Position numbers and translations under genes: made by a program. Below, one piece after another: positions 46,336 through 57,213 of a stretch of DNA of 64,000 nucleotides. Every line of letters begins with the position of its first letter. The first letter of the stretch is position 1. The stretch is from Phellopilus nigrolimitatus (taxonomy: Eukaryota > Basidiomycota > Agaricomycetes > Hymenochaetales > Hymenochaetaceae), in assembly GCA_021029095.1 (NCBI GenBank), contig JAJOHG010000026.1, positions 345,440-409,439 of the forward strand, in the 5' to 3' direction. The notes under the pieces are model-generated. The model worked only from the letters and a program-made list of their open reading frames with translations. It was not told the origin of the DNA and ran no database searches.

Positions 46336-47798
46336 TTAAAAACCCTCGAGGTCCAGGTTGTCGAATGCGGATTTGCGTTCTTCTTCAGAGAGGTTGGCCA
46401 GGATGGCGCGAATGCGGGCCGAAGGGGGTTCTTTAGCGGGTGTCGAAGATTCGGCATGCTGGGCAGGCGCTTCTGTGGCTGGGGTGCTGCGGATGCTGCG
46501 CCTCGGGGGGTCGCGATGGAACATGATCTTGTAGTTGCTGCCAGCCCTCGTGGTTCGATTGTCAAAGGCGAATCGTCGACTGTTGGGAGTGTCGAATTTC
46601 TGACGGCATTCGCGCGCCAGATGTCCCTTCTTCCCGCAATAGAAGCAAAGTCCGTCTGTCTTGCGACGATCTCTCTCCTCTTAGAGACTCGTCCAATTTC
46701 CATGGCGTTGGGATCGGTTTGCTTCCCAGAAGTTGGCTCCCAGGCTGCGCCGCTGGAGCTGCGTTGGAAGCCTTCAGGGTCAGTCTTCTTCGTCAGGTTG
46801 TTGCCTGGGCTGGTACCAAAGCCCCAGACCAACGCTTGTCGCGCGTGCTTGAGCTCAGCTTGGCGTCGTAGGTTCTGTTGGGCTTTGCTGGCTTCGGTGT
46901 ACCATCCTTCAAGTGTAGTAGGCTCGCCTCGATTGTATATCTTGTCTGCAATGCTGGATTTGAGACCTCGGCGGAAGTATTCGATGAGGGGTTCCTCTTG
47001 GGTGAACCCGGCTTGGAGGGCGAGACTCTTGAATGTAGCGATGAAGCCGTCGACATCGTCGTCCTGTTTGCAATTGGCGATTGCAAATGACGCATCCTGT
47101 TTGGCATTGACAGGGAGGAACTGGGCGTCGAAGGCTTTGGCGAAGTCTGCCCAGGTTCCGTATTCTGCCGTGTCCGTGTATGTCTTGTACTTATTGCTGG
47201 CGAAAGTAGCGGCTGAACCAGTCTTCATGAATGAAAGGACGAACGTGATTTTGTGCAGATCGGTCTTGTAGATGTCCTTGTTGCCTCGTAGATAGGCCTG
47301 GCAGGCATCCCAAAAGTATTGGGCATTGCTGCGCTTGCCATCGAAGTCAGGGGGCTTGGCGAATGCGATTTCTTTGGTGCTCATGGTGGGGCTTGGTGTG
47401 ACGGTCGGTACTGTGGTCTGTGGTGGAGTATTTGGTCGAGTAGGAACGTGAGGTGGTGCAGTGGAATTGTCGTCAAGCGATGTTTGAGATAACGATCGAG
47501 TGATTACGTCAACAGGGTCGATATGCTGTGGTGGCGTTGGTATTTCAATAGGTCGGCTTGAGTGTTCGCGGGGTCGGACGTTTTGGAGGATTCCAAATTC
47601 GTGGTAACGGTATAAAAGTTCGGTGTGTGGATCGCCTCCTTCAAGAAATACTTTCCAGGCAATTCGTCCGTCCGATCTCCTTCTGAGGGTGAGTGGATAG
47701 GTTCCCGCAGTTGGGTAGGGTTGATCGGTGGGCCAGACCGCGTTAGCGGGGAGTTTGGGTAGGGTAGAAATTTTGTCTAGACGTTGATACGTCGACAA
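46336..47798 (-). pseudogene. Element B gag (frameshifted before the zinc knuckle)
   Basis: The N-terminal and capsid parts match element A. A missing G near 46681 (after IGRVSK) puts the CCHC knuckle and C-terminal tail out of frame; the correct tail ends FDNLDLEGF at 46336. As in element A, the frame begins at a TTG. Confidence 0.82.
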
Positions 47799-47807
47799 TC
47801 AAAAGAG

Positions 47808-47817
47808 AGCTTGACCT
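47808..47817 (-). promoter_or_regulatory. Element B putative self-primer binding site
   Basis: AGGTCAAGCT on the minus strand, 2 nt past the 5' LTR, is complementary to AGCTTGACCT in the LTR (48007-48016 read on the minus strand). Confidence 0.6.
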
Positions 47818-47819
47818 AA

Positions 47820-48323
47820 TGTTACGGAGTAACAGGGTCTTGCCTAATGGAGCGAGGAGCGTGACTGTGGACAGTGATGTGACGAGTGACGTGAGGCTTG
47901 ACTGTGACAAGGCGACGATGGCTATGGCAAGACTGTGAAGCGCTGGGCGCAAGACTATGAAGAGCAAGGCGATGAATAGCAAGACTATGCTAGCTACTGA
48001 ACAAGGAGGTCAAGCTGGGGCTTAAGGTCCCAGCGATGTACCTATATATACTATGAGGCTGACTATGATGTCAGCGAGCTATGGAGTCATGCGCAGCATG
48101 ACATGAGGGGAGTGTGAGGGAAAGGCCCGTAAGGGGCGTGTACAGTGGAGCATGGAATGAGGCAGTGGAGCGTGGAGCGGGGAGCACCTAGGAGGGGCGC
48201 GTACAATGAGGAAGGGGTCAGGCCATGAACTAAGGGAAAGGTAATGGAAAGGTGAAGGGCCTGACTAAGCGAGGAAGGAATGATGTAAGGGGGATCGTGA
48301 GGTAAGCAAGGTAAGTTCTAACA
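47820..48323 (-). repeat. Element B 5' LTR
   Basis: 504 bp, nearly identical to 40712-41216. It is followed by the right ATGCG target duplication at 48324-48328. Confidence 0.93.
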
Positions 48324-48328
48324 ATGCG

Positions 48329-49084
48329 TCATTTGCAATCGCCAATTGCAAACAGGACGACGATGTCGACGGCTTCATCGCTACATTCAAGAGTCTCGCC
48401 CTCCAAGCCGGGTTCACCCAAGAGGAACCCCTCATCGAGTACTTCCGCCGAGGTCTCAAATCCAGCATTGCAGACAAGATCTACAATCGAGGAGAGCCTA
48501 CTACACTTGAAGGATGGTACACCGAAGCCAGCAAAGCCCAACAGAACCTACGACGCCAAGCTGAGCTCAAGCACGCGCGACAAGCGTTGGTCTGGGGCTT
48601 TGGTACCAGCCCAGGCAACAACCTGACGAAGAAGACTGACCCTGAAGGCTTCCAACGCAGCTCCAGCGGCGCAGCCTGGGAGCCAACTTCTGGGAAGCAA
48701 ACCGATCCCAACGCCATGGAAATTGGACGAGTCTCTAAGGAGGAGAGAGATCGTCGCAAGACAGACGGACTTTGCTTCTATTGCGGGAAGAAGGGACATC
48801 TGGCGCGCGAATGCCGTCAGAAATTCGACACTCCCAACAGTCGACGATTCGCCTTTGACAATCGAACCACAAGGGCTGGCAGCAACTACAAGATCATGTT
48901 CCATCGCGACCCCCCGAGGCGCAGCATCCGCAGCACCCCAGCCACAGAAGCGCCTGCCCAGCATGCCGAATCTTCGACACCCGCTAAAGAACCCCCTTCG
49001 GCTCGCATTCGCGCCATCCTGGCCAACCTCTCTGAAGAAGAACGCAAATCCGCATTCGACAACTTGGACCTCGAGGGTTTTTAA
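48329..49084 (+). pseudogene. Element A gag, C-terminal part
   Basis: Continues the capsid (FAIANCKQDDDVDGFIATFK) and carries a CCHC zinc knuckle, CFYCGKKGHLAREC, at about 48772-48815, then a basic tail ending FDNLDLEGF. The knuckle is in frame here. It is separated from its N-terminal part by element B. Confidence 0.88.
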
Positions 49085-49164
49085 GAAGGCAGCCAGCATC
49101 GACGTCTGCACTGCCTAGTATTTCGATTTCTCCTGTAATCATAGCCGAACATGCCCACAATTCC

Positions 49165-52100
49165 ATGAAAATTCCCATTGGCATCCACTCGAGAAAAGAA
49201 ATCGTCGAAACCACAGCCCTCATAGACTCCGGCGCAGAAGGACAATTCCTCGACTCCACCTTTGTGGACATACACCAAATCCCCACCAAACCTCTGCGTC
49301 GACCCATTCAAGTCCTCAATGTTGACGGAACTCCTAATTCCGAAGGAGAAATCAGTCGTTTCACTTGGCGATTCATTGCGATCGGCGAAGAACTCATCCC
49401 AATTTATTTTCTCGTTACCTCCCTTGGAAGAGAAACCGCTATCCTGGGCCTTCCTTGGCTACGTCGCATCAACCCCAAAATCGATTGGGAGAAACGCACT
49501 CTGGACATCCCTAAGCAAAATCCACAATCCCTATCTTTTGCCCGATGCGAATCCTATGCCCCACCCGAAGAGCGATCTTTTGTCGCAAAAATCACTCTCA
49601 ACATCCGTGCAAAAGTAAACACCGCCATGGATCTTGCACAACGTGCCAATGCTGCCAAGGAACAGAAACCCCTTGAAGAAATTGTACCATGCACACTACC
49701 ACCAGTTCCTGAAGGTTTTCGAACAGAAGGCATCCGAACGTTTTCCTCCAGTACGGACCTATGACCACGCCATCGTCCTAAAACCCGATTTCCAACCTAA
49801 AGACTGCAAAGTCTATCCCATGGCACCCGCGGAACAAAAGGCTCTGGATGACTTCCTTGACGACAACTTGAAGAAAGGCTATATTCGCAAATCCTCTTCC
49901 CCCATGGCCTCACCCTTCTTCTTCGTCGGAAAAAAGGACGGAAAATTGCGTGGATGTCAGGACTATCGCAAACTCAACGAAGGAACAGTCAAAAACGCGT
50001 ATCCGATTCCCCTCGTATCCGAACTATTAGACAAAATTCAGGGCGCAAAATACTTCACCAAACTGGATGTACGATGGGGATACAATAATATTCGGATCAA
50101 AGACGGCGACCAATGGAAGGCAGCATTCAAAACAAATCGAGGACTCTTCGAACCCATGGTCATGTTTTTTGGACTTTGCAATTCACCAGCGACTTTTCAA
50201 GCATTCATGGATGATACCTTCCGAACCGTTCTGCTGGAAGGATGGGTCCTCATCTACATGGACGACATTTTCATCATGGCCTCGGACATTCCTACACTTC
50301 GCGAACGCACCCGCAAAGTCCTCGCCATTGGCCAAGATGCCGACTTATACTTCAAACCGGAGAAATGTGTTTTCGAAGCCACACAGGTAGAATATCTTGG
50401 ACTTATCATTTCGGAAAACTCAGTTTCCATGGACCCTGTCAAACTGGCTGGTATCTCGCAATGGCCCACACCGACGAACAAAACCCAAGTCCACTCCTTC
50501 CTAGGATTCTGCAACTTCTATCGCCAATTCATCGACCATTACTGCAGAAATTGCGGCACCATTGGACGTACTAAAAAGGGAGAAAACCACCTGGGAATGG
50601 TCAGAGGTACACGAAAATGCATTCAACGGCTCAAAGGCAAATTTCTGGAGAAACCCATTCTCCAGATGCCTGACAAAACTCGACCATTCATCCTGGAAAC
50701 CGACGCCTCTGGTGTAGCATCGGCTGGTACTCTTAAACAACTCGACTCAAACGGCGAACCCCATCCCTGTGGCTTCATCTCCAAACAGTTTGATGACACC
50801 CAACGACGCTATGAGATTTATGATCGAGAACTCTTGGCGATTATCCGCGGACTTGAGGCCTGGCGACACTATCTATTGGGTGCACCCCATAAGATAACCA
50901 TCTGGTGCGACCACAAGAACCTTACCTATTTCCGTGCGGCCCGCCGTCTCTCACCCCGCCAAGCACGATGGAGCCTATTTCTCTCCCAGTTTGACCACCA
51001 CATTCAATATGCACCAGGAAAAGACAATACCACAGATCCCATGTCTCGACGCTCTGACTACCTGATTGATGGCAAATCAGAACCGGATGACCCCCACTCT
51101 TACCCGAATCCTGTCTTCATTGCCACGACTACTTTCGACTTTAAGACCCGTCTAATTCTTCGCACCAAGGAAGACAACTTCGCCAATGAAGCTCTCAATA
51201 TCATCCGATCGGCCGGTATTCCACCATTTCGGTCATCCCTTGCCGATTGGACAGAGAAAGATGGCATTGTATTCTTTAAACAGAAGGCCTACATCCCAGA
51301 CGACATTGAACTTCGCCGACATGCAGTACAACTGTACCACGACACCCCTGTCATGGGACACCCTGGAATTTACAAAACCCTTGCATTGCTCAAACAGCAC
51401 TACTGGTGGCCAGGAATGTACATCTTTGTCAAGAAATTCGTCAATGGTTGCGCAATCTGTCAACAAATGAAAATCAACACTCATCCCACCGTCCCACCCC
51501 TCCATCCGATCCCTGCCGAACCCAATGCACACCCGTTTTCTACAGTCTCCATGGACTTTATCACCGGACTCCCCGAATCAAACGGTTATGACTCGCTATT
51601 TGTCACCGTCGATCATAACCTTTCCAAAGGCATTGTCCTTTCCCCCTGCAACAAAACCATTGACGCCCTCGGAACTGCCCAATTATACCATGACAATGTT
51701 TACCGACGCTTTGGACTACCTCAGAAACTCATCTCTGACCGAGGACCCCAATTCGCCTCCAAAGTCTTTCAGGAGCTTTGTAAGAAGCTCAATATCACAT
51801 CAGCCCTATCCACTGCGTTCCACCCTCAAACAGACGGAGAAACGGAGCGAGTAAACCAAGAAGTCGAAGCGTACCTTCGAATCTATTGCGGACGCCACCC
51901 GGAAACCTGGGCTGATCACCTGCCTGATATCGAATTCGCACACAATCAACGCGAACATTCTGCCACAAAACGCTCCCCATTCTCACTCCTCATGGGATAC
52001 GAACCAATTGCCATCCCCGCCGCAGACCCTAACTCCGATCATCCCTCGGTAGAAGAACGCCTTTGCTCCCTTAAAGCCCTCAGAGAAGAAGCACTTGCGG

Positions 52101-52582
52101 CGCACGAACTTGCCCACATGCACATGGCTGCCCGCATGACCCGGAACTTTGTACCCTTCAAGAAAGGGGAGAAAGTTTGGCTAGAAGCCCGGAACCTCGA
52201 TATTGCTTCTCCATACAAAAAATTGTCCCCTAAACGCGAAGGCCCCTTCGAAATCAAGGACGTGTTGTCCCCATGGTCTTATCGCCTGACCTTACCGGTC
52301 CGATGGCGTATCCACAATGTCTTCCATGCCTCTCTCCTAACTCGTTATGTGGAGACCGATATCCACGGACCTACCCACGCGGAGCCACCACCTGACCTCG
52401 TCAATGGAGAAGAAGAATATGAGGTCGACGCAATACTACGTCATCGTTTCCCAAAGAACCGAAGACAATACCTCGTGTCCTGGAAAGGATGGTCATCACT
52501 CCACAACTCGTGGCAAAAAGAATCGGACCTCAAAAATGCGAAAAAACTCCTCAACGACTATAAAAAGACCCATCGACTCTAA
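49165..52582 (+). pseudogene. Element A pol (near-intact)
   Basis: Protease starts MKIPIGIHSRKEIVE with DSGAEGQF. One extra base near 49691 separates it from a 982-codon frame encoding RT (YMDD in VLIYMDDIFIMA), RNase H (ETDASGV, YDRELLAII, CDHKNL), integrase (GHPGIYKT..CAICQQ zinc finger; D, D and E in SMDFITG, SDRGPQF and ETERVNQ) and a C-terminal chromodomain (EEYEVDAILRHRF, LVSWKGWSS). A compensated indel pair scrambles about 30 residues at 50540-50625 in the RT/RNase H linker. Pol is in a different phase from gag and begins 80 nt after the gag stop. The chromodomain places it among chromoviruses. Confidence 0.9.
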
Positions 52583-52614
52583 CACCGTCCATCAGCTCCC
52601 ACTTCCACTGTCTC

Positions 52615-52971
52615 ATGCCCTACTTCCCATTCCACCTACCGCACCTACCCTCTGTCAACTGGACCTTCGCCCTCGAAATCGGAGAATCCCCCCCTATCTT
52701 CCTCCAGTTCATCATCGACCACACCAACTACCCCGACAACCGTCGCCTCGTAATCCGCCTTGGCATCGACGTCCTCGAACAACAGATCCTCCACATCGTC
52801 TTCCGATCCATCCCACCTAGCCGCAGGCCCAACCGCCTATCCCGAGCCGTCCCTGCATGCAACATACCCGTACAAATTGTCCCCCCTGAAGACCTCATCC
52901 CTGACCTCGACCCTGTCCCCGTCTATCGCGATGCCGCCACAGAGATCCCCGAGGCGCCTGAACACATTTGA
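52615..52971 (+). CDS. Element A ORF3, unknown small protein
   Basis: 118 codons, intact and nearly identical to 42805-42449 of element B. No recognisable domain. It overlaps the start of ORF4. Confidence 0.55.
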   Translation: MPYFPFHLPHLPSVNWTFALEIGESPPIFLQFIIDHTNYPDNRRLVIRLGIDVLEQQILHIVFRSIPPSRRPNRLSRAVPACNIPVQIVPPEDLIPDLDPVPVYRDAATEIPEAPEHI

Positions 52972-53803
52972 TCCGCTTCCGGCACCTCACACTCGGCTCC
53001 CCATCTCTGGCAACCGGCCCAACCTCGACTTTGCCAACGATCGCTCTTTCCTCCGTCATGTCTTCATCGATCCCGGTCTCGCCAGCCCCATCAGTCAAAC
53101 CATCCGAGACTCTCAACGACCCGATCTCGTCCGCTGGCAGAAGGCCCACGAACAAGCAGAACAAAACCTCGCTATCGCCAATCGTATGGGTGAACATATC
53201 GATGAACTGCGCGACGAAAACGAGAAGGCAAAGTCTACGGCTCGCCGGCAAATTCGGCAAATCTTGGAAGGAGCCCTCGATGCTGGTGTACTCGCTATCC
53301 TGGACGACTATCGACCCTCGAACGACCGCTTTCCCATCGATGAAGTCACAGGTGCCATTGATCTCACCTCGCCTCCGCCTGGACTTCCGGTTCCTCCACC
53401 ATCGACTCCGCCACCTCCTGCCGCACCATCACCGTCTCCGTCACCCCCCGATGAATTCATTGCCGGAACATCGCCACCAGTCACTCCACCCACGGCTCGT
53501 CCCTTCCGGCGCGCAGTCAATCCCTTCACGCAGTCCATGATGGGTGACGTCCCAGTTCTCTCAGATGTCGCCTCAGGAGATCCAAGGACACCTTAACCGG
53601 CGCAATTCCCCTGAGAACTCCACGGCAACTCCGCTTCGAGTTCGGACACAGTTCTCGCCTCGGGTCATCAGGCTGCTTCACATGCGGCCAAGACGGACAT
53701 CGGCAGACAGGACTGTATGCGCTACCGATGTGGAATGGTGCGACTAGGACTCGCCCCCGGACACTCGTCGACTAACTGCCCGCACACTGACCGTCATTAT
53801 TAG
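52931..53803 (+). pseudogene. Element A ORF4 (zinc-knuckle protein, frameshifted)
   Basis: Same protein as 42489-41623 of element B up to SMMGDV. An extra base near 53551 and further indels near 53671-53740 in the zinc-knuckle region then break the frame. Confidence 0.75.
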
Positions 53804-54194
53804 GGGAGGAACGTCCGCGATGACGTTAAACTAGGAGGTCGTTGTGGGAACAGACTCGTGAAACCCTCTGCTTTCAGGTGACGCTGACAAACCTGGTCCA
53901 ACGTTTTGGGTGAGCTTTATTGCTCTCGTTAAACCCTTCTTGAAGTTGTAGGCTCGCTCGAAACCTTCTGCTTGTTGGTGATGCTGAGAAACCTTCACGG
54001 CTGGAGATTTTGGAATCCGGCATGGTCATGTCTCGTCTCGTTTTGCTTTTTCTTGTTGAGTTTTCTCTTTTACTTTTCAGTTTTGACTTCCTTCACGCGC
54101 ATTGTAACTGCTTATTGGCGTTTATTTCGCCTTATTGCGTTTTCTTTTCGCCTTTCTTTGTTTTCTTTGACAGTTTCGGCGAACTGTCGGCCTT
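53804..54194. other. Element A 3' non-coding region
   Basis: No gene is present. A roughly 35-nt motif starting GAAACCCTCTGCTTTC (about 53859) recurs as GAAACCTTCTGCTTG at about 53960; the pair is also present in element B (about 41440-41575). It could be a packaging or export element. Confidence 0.5.
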
Positions 54195-54207
54195 AAAGAG
54201 GGGGTAA
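54195..54207 (+). promoter_or_regulatory. Element A polypurine tract
   Basis: AAAGAGGGGGTAA abuts the 3' LTR. Confidence 0.75.
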
Positions 54208-54713
54208 TGTTAGAACTTACCTTGCTTACCTCACGACCCCCCTTACATCATTCCTTCCTTGCTTAGCCAGGCCCTTCACCTTTCCATTACCTTTCCCTTA
54301 GTTCATGGCCTGACCCCTTCCTCATTGTACGCGCCCCTCCTGGGCGTTCCCAGCTCCACGCTCCACTGCCTCATTCCACGCTCCACAGTACACGCCCCTT
54401 ACGGGCCTCTCCCTCATGTTCCACCCTAGTCATGCTGCGCATGACTCCATAGCTCCACTGACATCATAGTCAGTCTCACAGTATATATAGGTACATCGCT
54501 GGGACCTTAAGCCCCAGCTTGACCTCCTTGTTCAGTAGCTAGCACAGTCTTGCTATTCATCGCTTTTGCTCTTCATAGTCCTGCGCTCTGCGCTTCACAG
54601 TCTTGCCATAGCCATCGTCGCCTTGCCACAGTCAAGCCTCACGTCGCTCGTCACGTCACTGTCCACAGTCACGCTCCTCGCTCCATTAGGCAAGACCCTG
54701 TTACTCCGTAACA
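54208..54713 (+). repeat. Element A 3' LTR
   Basis: 506 bp, same ends as the other LTRs but clearly diverged from the 5' LTR of the same element. The base after it begins GGAGC. Confidence 0.92.
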
Positions 54714-55180
54714 GGAGCTCGATGGTGGGCCGCAGGATCTGGAAGCACTCATTCACGCTGGCGTGCGAGGACGTATCTTCGCCGTACGAGAGCAGGTTGG
54801 CAAGCGAAGGCTGTGGGAAGAGGAGCGCGGTAGGGCTGAAGTCATTCGTGAACGGGGGGGAAGCGCAGCGTGGAGGACTGATCGTAGGCAGACAGGACTG
54901 GTGCCGCGGCGACCAGTGGACCAAACAGATCATTGTTGTATGCCGAAGACATGGTACCGACGACGACAGACGCAGGGTGGCACGCATGAGTGACGGACGG
55001 CAGCGTGGGCGGTGTGGAGAGGGACTCGTCGGGATTGGCCTCGCATAAAAACTCCTGGTTCGCAGCCACCTGGCGCGCGCGCTGACCAGACGAAGAGAAG
55101 GGCGGGATGTCCACGCGCTTTACGAGATCCTTTCGTGCCGGGCGGGAAAACAGTCGAAGGACCGTACGTCCGCCGTTCAA
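54714..55180 (-). pseudogene. Truncated unknown gene, cut by the element A LTR
   Basis: The minus-strand frame reads RPARKDLVKRVDIPPFSS..QEFLCEANPDES..MSSAYNNDLFGPLVAA and, after a frame change in a G run at 54853-54860, FTNDFSPTALLFPQPSLANL..NECFQILRPTIELL up to the LTR boundary. The amino-acid composition looks coding, but I recognise no family. It may equally be part of the retroelement C flank. Confidence 0.35.
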
Positions 55181-55724
55181 TGAATCTACAGTGCTTTAGC
55201 CAGGAGGGAACAAACCGAAGTCGGACTCAACACTGGGTCGGATCAGAAACAGCCGCGTCCTCGCCGGGCGCGGGGCCGACTCGATCTTTCTGGGCGGGGC
55301 CGACTGTCGGAGTGCTGAGAGGAACGAAGTAGGGCGATGTCACAAGAAGACGAGAACCGGATCGACGTTGGACCGAGAGAAGAGAAGTGGGCAATGAACT
55401 CTCTATAGAGGAAGAACGGGTCCCCCTCCTCGTACATGATGCGATACTCTACTCTAAATAGGACACTCGCCGGCCCGCAAATCCTTCTTATCTTCAACCC
55501 TCGAATCACTAGCCGTCGGCTAACTCGCCTCCGATCTGATCGGCCGACCGACCGCTCGCGGAATGCGTCATCGGCCGTTAGTCCTCCGCATCTTAGTCCG
55601 ACCCCTCTTCCGCCTACTACTCTCCCGGCTGTTCCTCCCTCTTAACACCGCTTGCCGACGTCGGACTCCGTCTGCCGCTCCTACGGTGGCAGAATCGGAC
55701 TGTACCCAGTCGTATACTGGTACA
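55181..55724 (-). repeat. Candidate 3' LTR region of element C
   Basis: On the minus strand a G-rich purine tract (55741-55725) is followed by TGTACCAG, a plausible LTR start. A near-palindrome occupies 55701-55724 and a TATTTA motif lies near 55455. The far end cannot be fixed because the second LTR is outside the window. No gene is supported here. Confidence 0.35.
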
Positions 55725-55741
55725 CCTCCCCCCCACTAAAA
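55725..55741 (-). promoter_or_regulatory. Candidate polypurine tract of element C
   Basis: TTTTAGTGGGGGGGAGG on the minus strand, 17 nt past the stop codon of the last sense frame and directly before a TG. Confidence 0.4.
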
Positions 55742-55757
55742 TCGTGACCGTCCTCGG

Positions 55758-56615
55758 TCACTGTCTTGGTGGCGGAGACCGCGAGGGGCGTTCATCGTCA
55801 CTGTCATAGATGGTGATGACGGTGGGCTGTGCGAGACGGGCGGGAGGCGGAAGGAGGAACTCGGGGAGCGGGGGAACGGCGGGAGGTTGGAGATCGGGTA
55901 TGTCGGGAAACAGTTGCGGAAGGACGATGGGTGGTGGCGAGACGGGACGAGCGTGAAGGTCCCATTGTAAGTTGAACTCGGGGGCGAGGGGGCGGGCGCG
56001 CGGCGGGTTGGCGAAATCATAGTGTGGGCGGCCGTTGATGACGGGAAGCGGAAGGTCCGGGAAGGGGCCATCGGCATGTAGGCCGCCGTGGTTCTCGAGA
56101 TCTCTGGTTCGTCGGAAAACTGCCGAAAGGGCGAAGAGAACGAAGTTGGCAGATAGGGTATTCCGTGCGCGGTAGGGGTAGCCGAGTTGGATTGCGAAGA
56201 TAAGGATGATGTCGTCGATCCAGAAAAACGCCTCAAACGCGCGCGTCGCATCGTGCCCGATGTCCTCAAGAATGAGGCGGCCGATTTCGGATTGCATGTG
56301 GAAGAGCTTTTGCGGGTCAATGCTGGGGAGGATTTCCGGGTAGGCTCTGGTGAGACCGCAGATAAAGGAGGACCATGGAGCGTCGTCGTCGAGGGGGATG
56401 CTACTCCACTGGGCGGCGAAGCGGGGACCGACATAGTGAATGGCAAGGGGAACGAGTCGGGATTCGGAAAGGTGATTGACGAGGGCGACCCATGCGACGT
56501 GGACAAGGAATAGCGGGAGTGTATAGGGGAGCCCGACAGGAGACGGGGCGTCTGCGTTGCCGGGGAGCGGAAGGGGAATGGGTGGGATGTGGATGGGGGG
56601 TTCGAGCGCAGCCAT
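55758..56615 (-). CDS. Unknown 285-residue protein, 3'-most sense frame of element C
   Basis: This intact single-exon frame starts MAALEPPIHIPPIPLPLPG. It has two hydrophobic stretches (about residues 32-50, LPLFLVHVAWVALVN, and about 125-150, FWIDDIILIFAIQLGY), a Pro-rich C-terminal third and an acidic/basic end (IYDSDDERPSRSPPPR). It lies on the same strand as the element C pol and just before the candidate polypurine tract, a position like ORF3/ORF4 of elements A and B, but without visible similarity to them. Function unknown. Confidence 0.55.
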   Translation of the reverse strand: MAALEPPIHIPPIPLPLPGNADAPSPVGLPYTLPLFLVHVAWVALVNHLSESRLVPLAIHYVGPRFAAQWSSIPLDDDAPWSSFICGLTRAYPEILPSIDPQKLFHMQSEIGRLILEDIGHDATRAFEAFFWIDDIILIFAIQLGYPYRARNTLSANFVLFALSAVFRRTRDLENHGGLHADGPFPDLPLPVINGRPHYDFANPPRARPLAPEFNLQWDLHARPVSPPPIVLPQLFPDIPDLQPPAVPPLPEFLLPPPARLAQPTVITIYDSDDERPSRSPPPRQ

Positions 56616-57213
56616 ATTCGTGCCCTGGGGTACGTGTGCAGCGGGTTATTGATATAGGTGAGCCGCGGCCGAGGCGTGGCGGTGTTGCATTATAACCGAT
56701 GGGTGCCGACTGATGCGCGAGTAGGGGGTGCGATAAGGGGGTAAGTGGCCACGGGTGTCCGATAGGGAGCGGATTATCCGACATCCGATAAGTGGGACGG
56801 CCGGTGATAAGCCGATCCGATTTGGATCGCTGGGTGTCCGACCGAGAGGAGAGGCGGCCGATTTGAATCCGATCCGGCACTGGCCGAGGAGCGATTGACC
56901 GAGATGCGCCGACTGTGGCGGAGGAAAAGGGGATGCTGCGATTGGCCGCCGAGGACGGCTCCATGCCAGGGCCTAGAAGTAACCGATGAAACGTCCGGGT
57001 ACCGTTTAGGGGACGAGTCGGACGGAGGGACTTAGACACTGTAGTGTGATTCACCGGGAGGTGTGGCGTGCCGCCGGAACCGTCGGCAAGTGCCGGGTGG
57101 CAACAGGCACGGAAGGGGGCGCACTGCCGAATCGGGTTAGCCGAGTGATGGGGGCGGAAGCAATTTTTGTTTTAAGCACGGTCGGTGCTCCCGCCTTTCT
57201 CTCTTCGACCACC
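56616..57213. other. Intergenic region with GATCCGAT/CGGCCGA motifs
   Basis: No gene is supported. Sequence around 56800-56880 repeats CCGATCCGATTTGGATCG-like and CGGCCGATTTGAATCCGAT motifs, and related CGGCCGA words recur at about 55545, 55570, 60045, 60620 and 60670. The stretch holds the promoter of the plus-strand gene at 57214. Confidence 0.4.

Larger units (their letters stand above)
40712..48323 (-). mobile_element. Ty3/Gypsy chromovirus, element B (nested in gag of element A)
   Basis: The element is on the minus strand: 5' LTR 47820-48323, gag, pol, two overlapping 3' frames, polypurine tract (41217-41229) and 3' LTR 40712-41216. The two LTRs appear to differ by a single base (GCGGAGC versus GCGAGC near 40978/48078), so insertion was recent. 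It is the same family as element A. Despite the recent insertion, gag and pol carry several one-base frameshifts. Confidence 0.93.
39478..54713 (+). mobile_element. Ty3/Gypsy chromovirus, element A (contains nested element B)
   Basis: The order is 5' LTR (39478-39982), gag, pol (protease, RT, RNase H, integrase, chromodomain), two further overlapping frames, polypurine tract and 3' LTR (54208-54713). Gag is split at 40711 by element B. The LTRs differ at numerous sites (for example 39655-39705 versus 54385-54435). The flanking bases (TGTAT left, GGAGC right) do not form a target duplication. That points to an older or recombined element. Confidence 0.92.

Noticed and set aside
55736..56506. 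256-codon minus-strand frame overlapping 55758-56615
   Set aside because: Ser/Pro/Thr-rich alternative phase of the 285-residue frame, which has a normal composition and ATG start.
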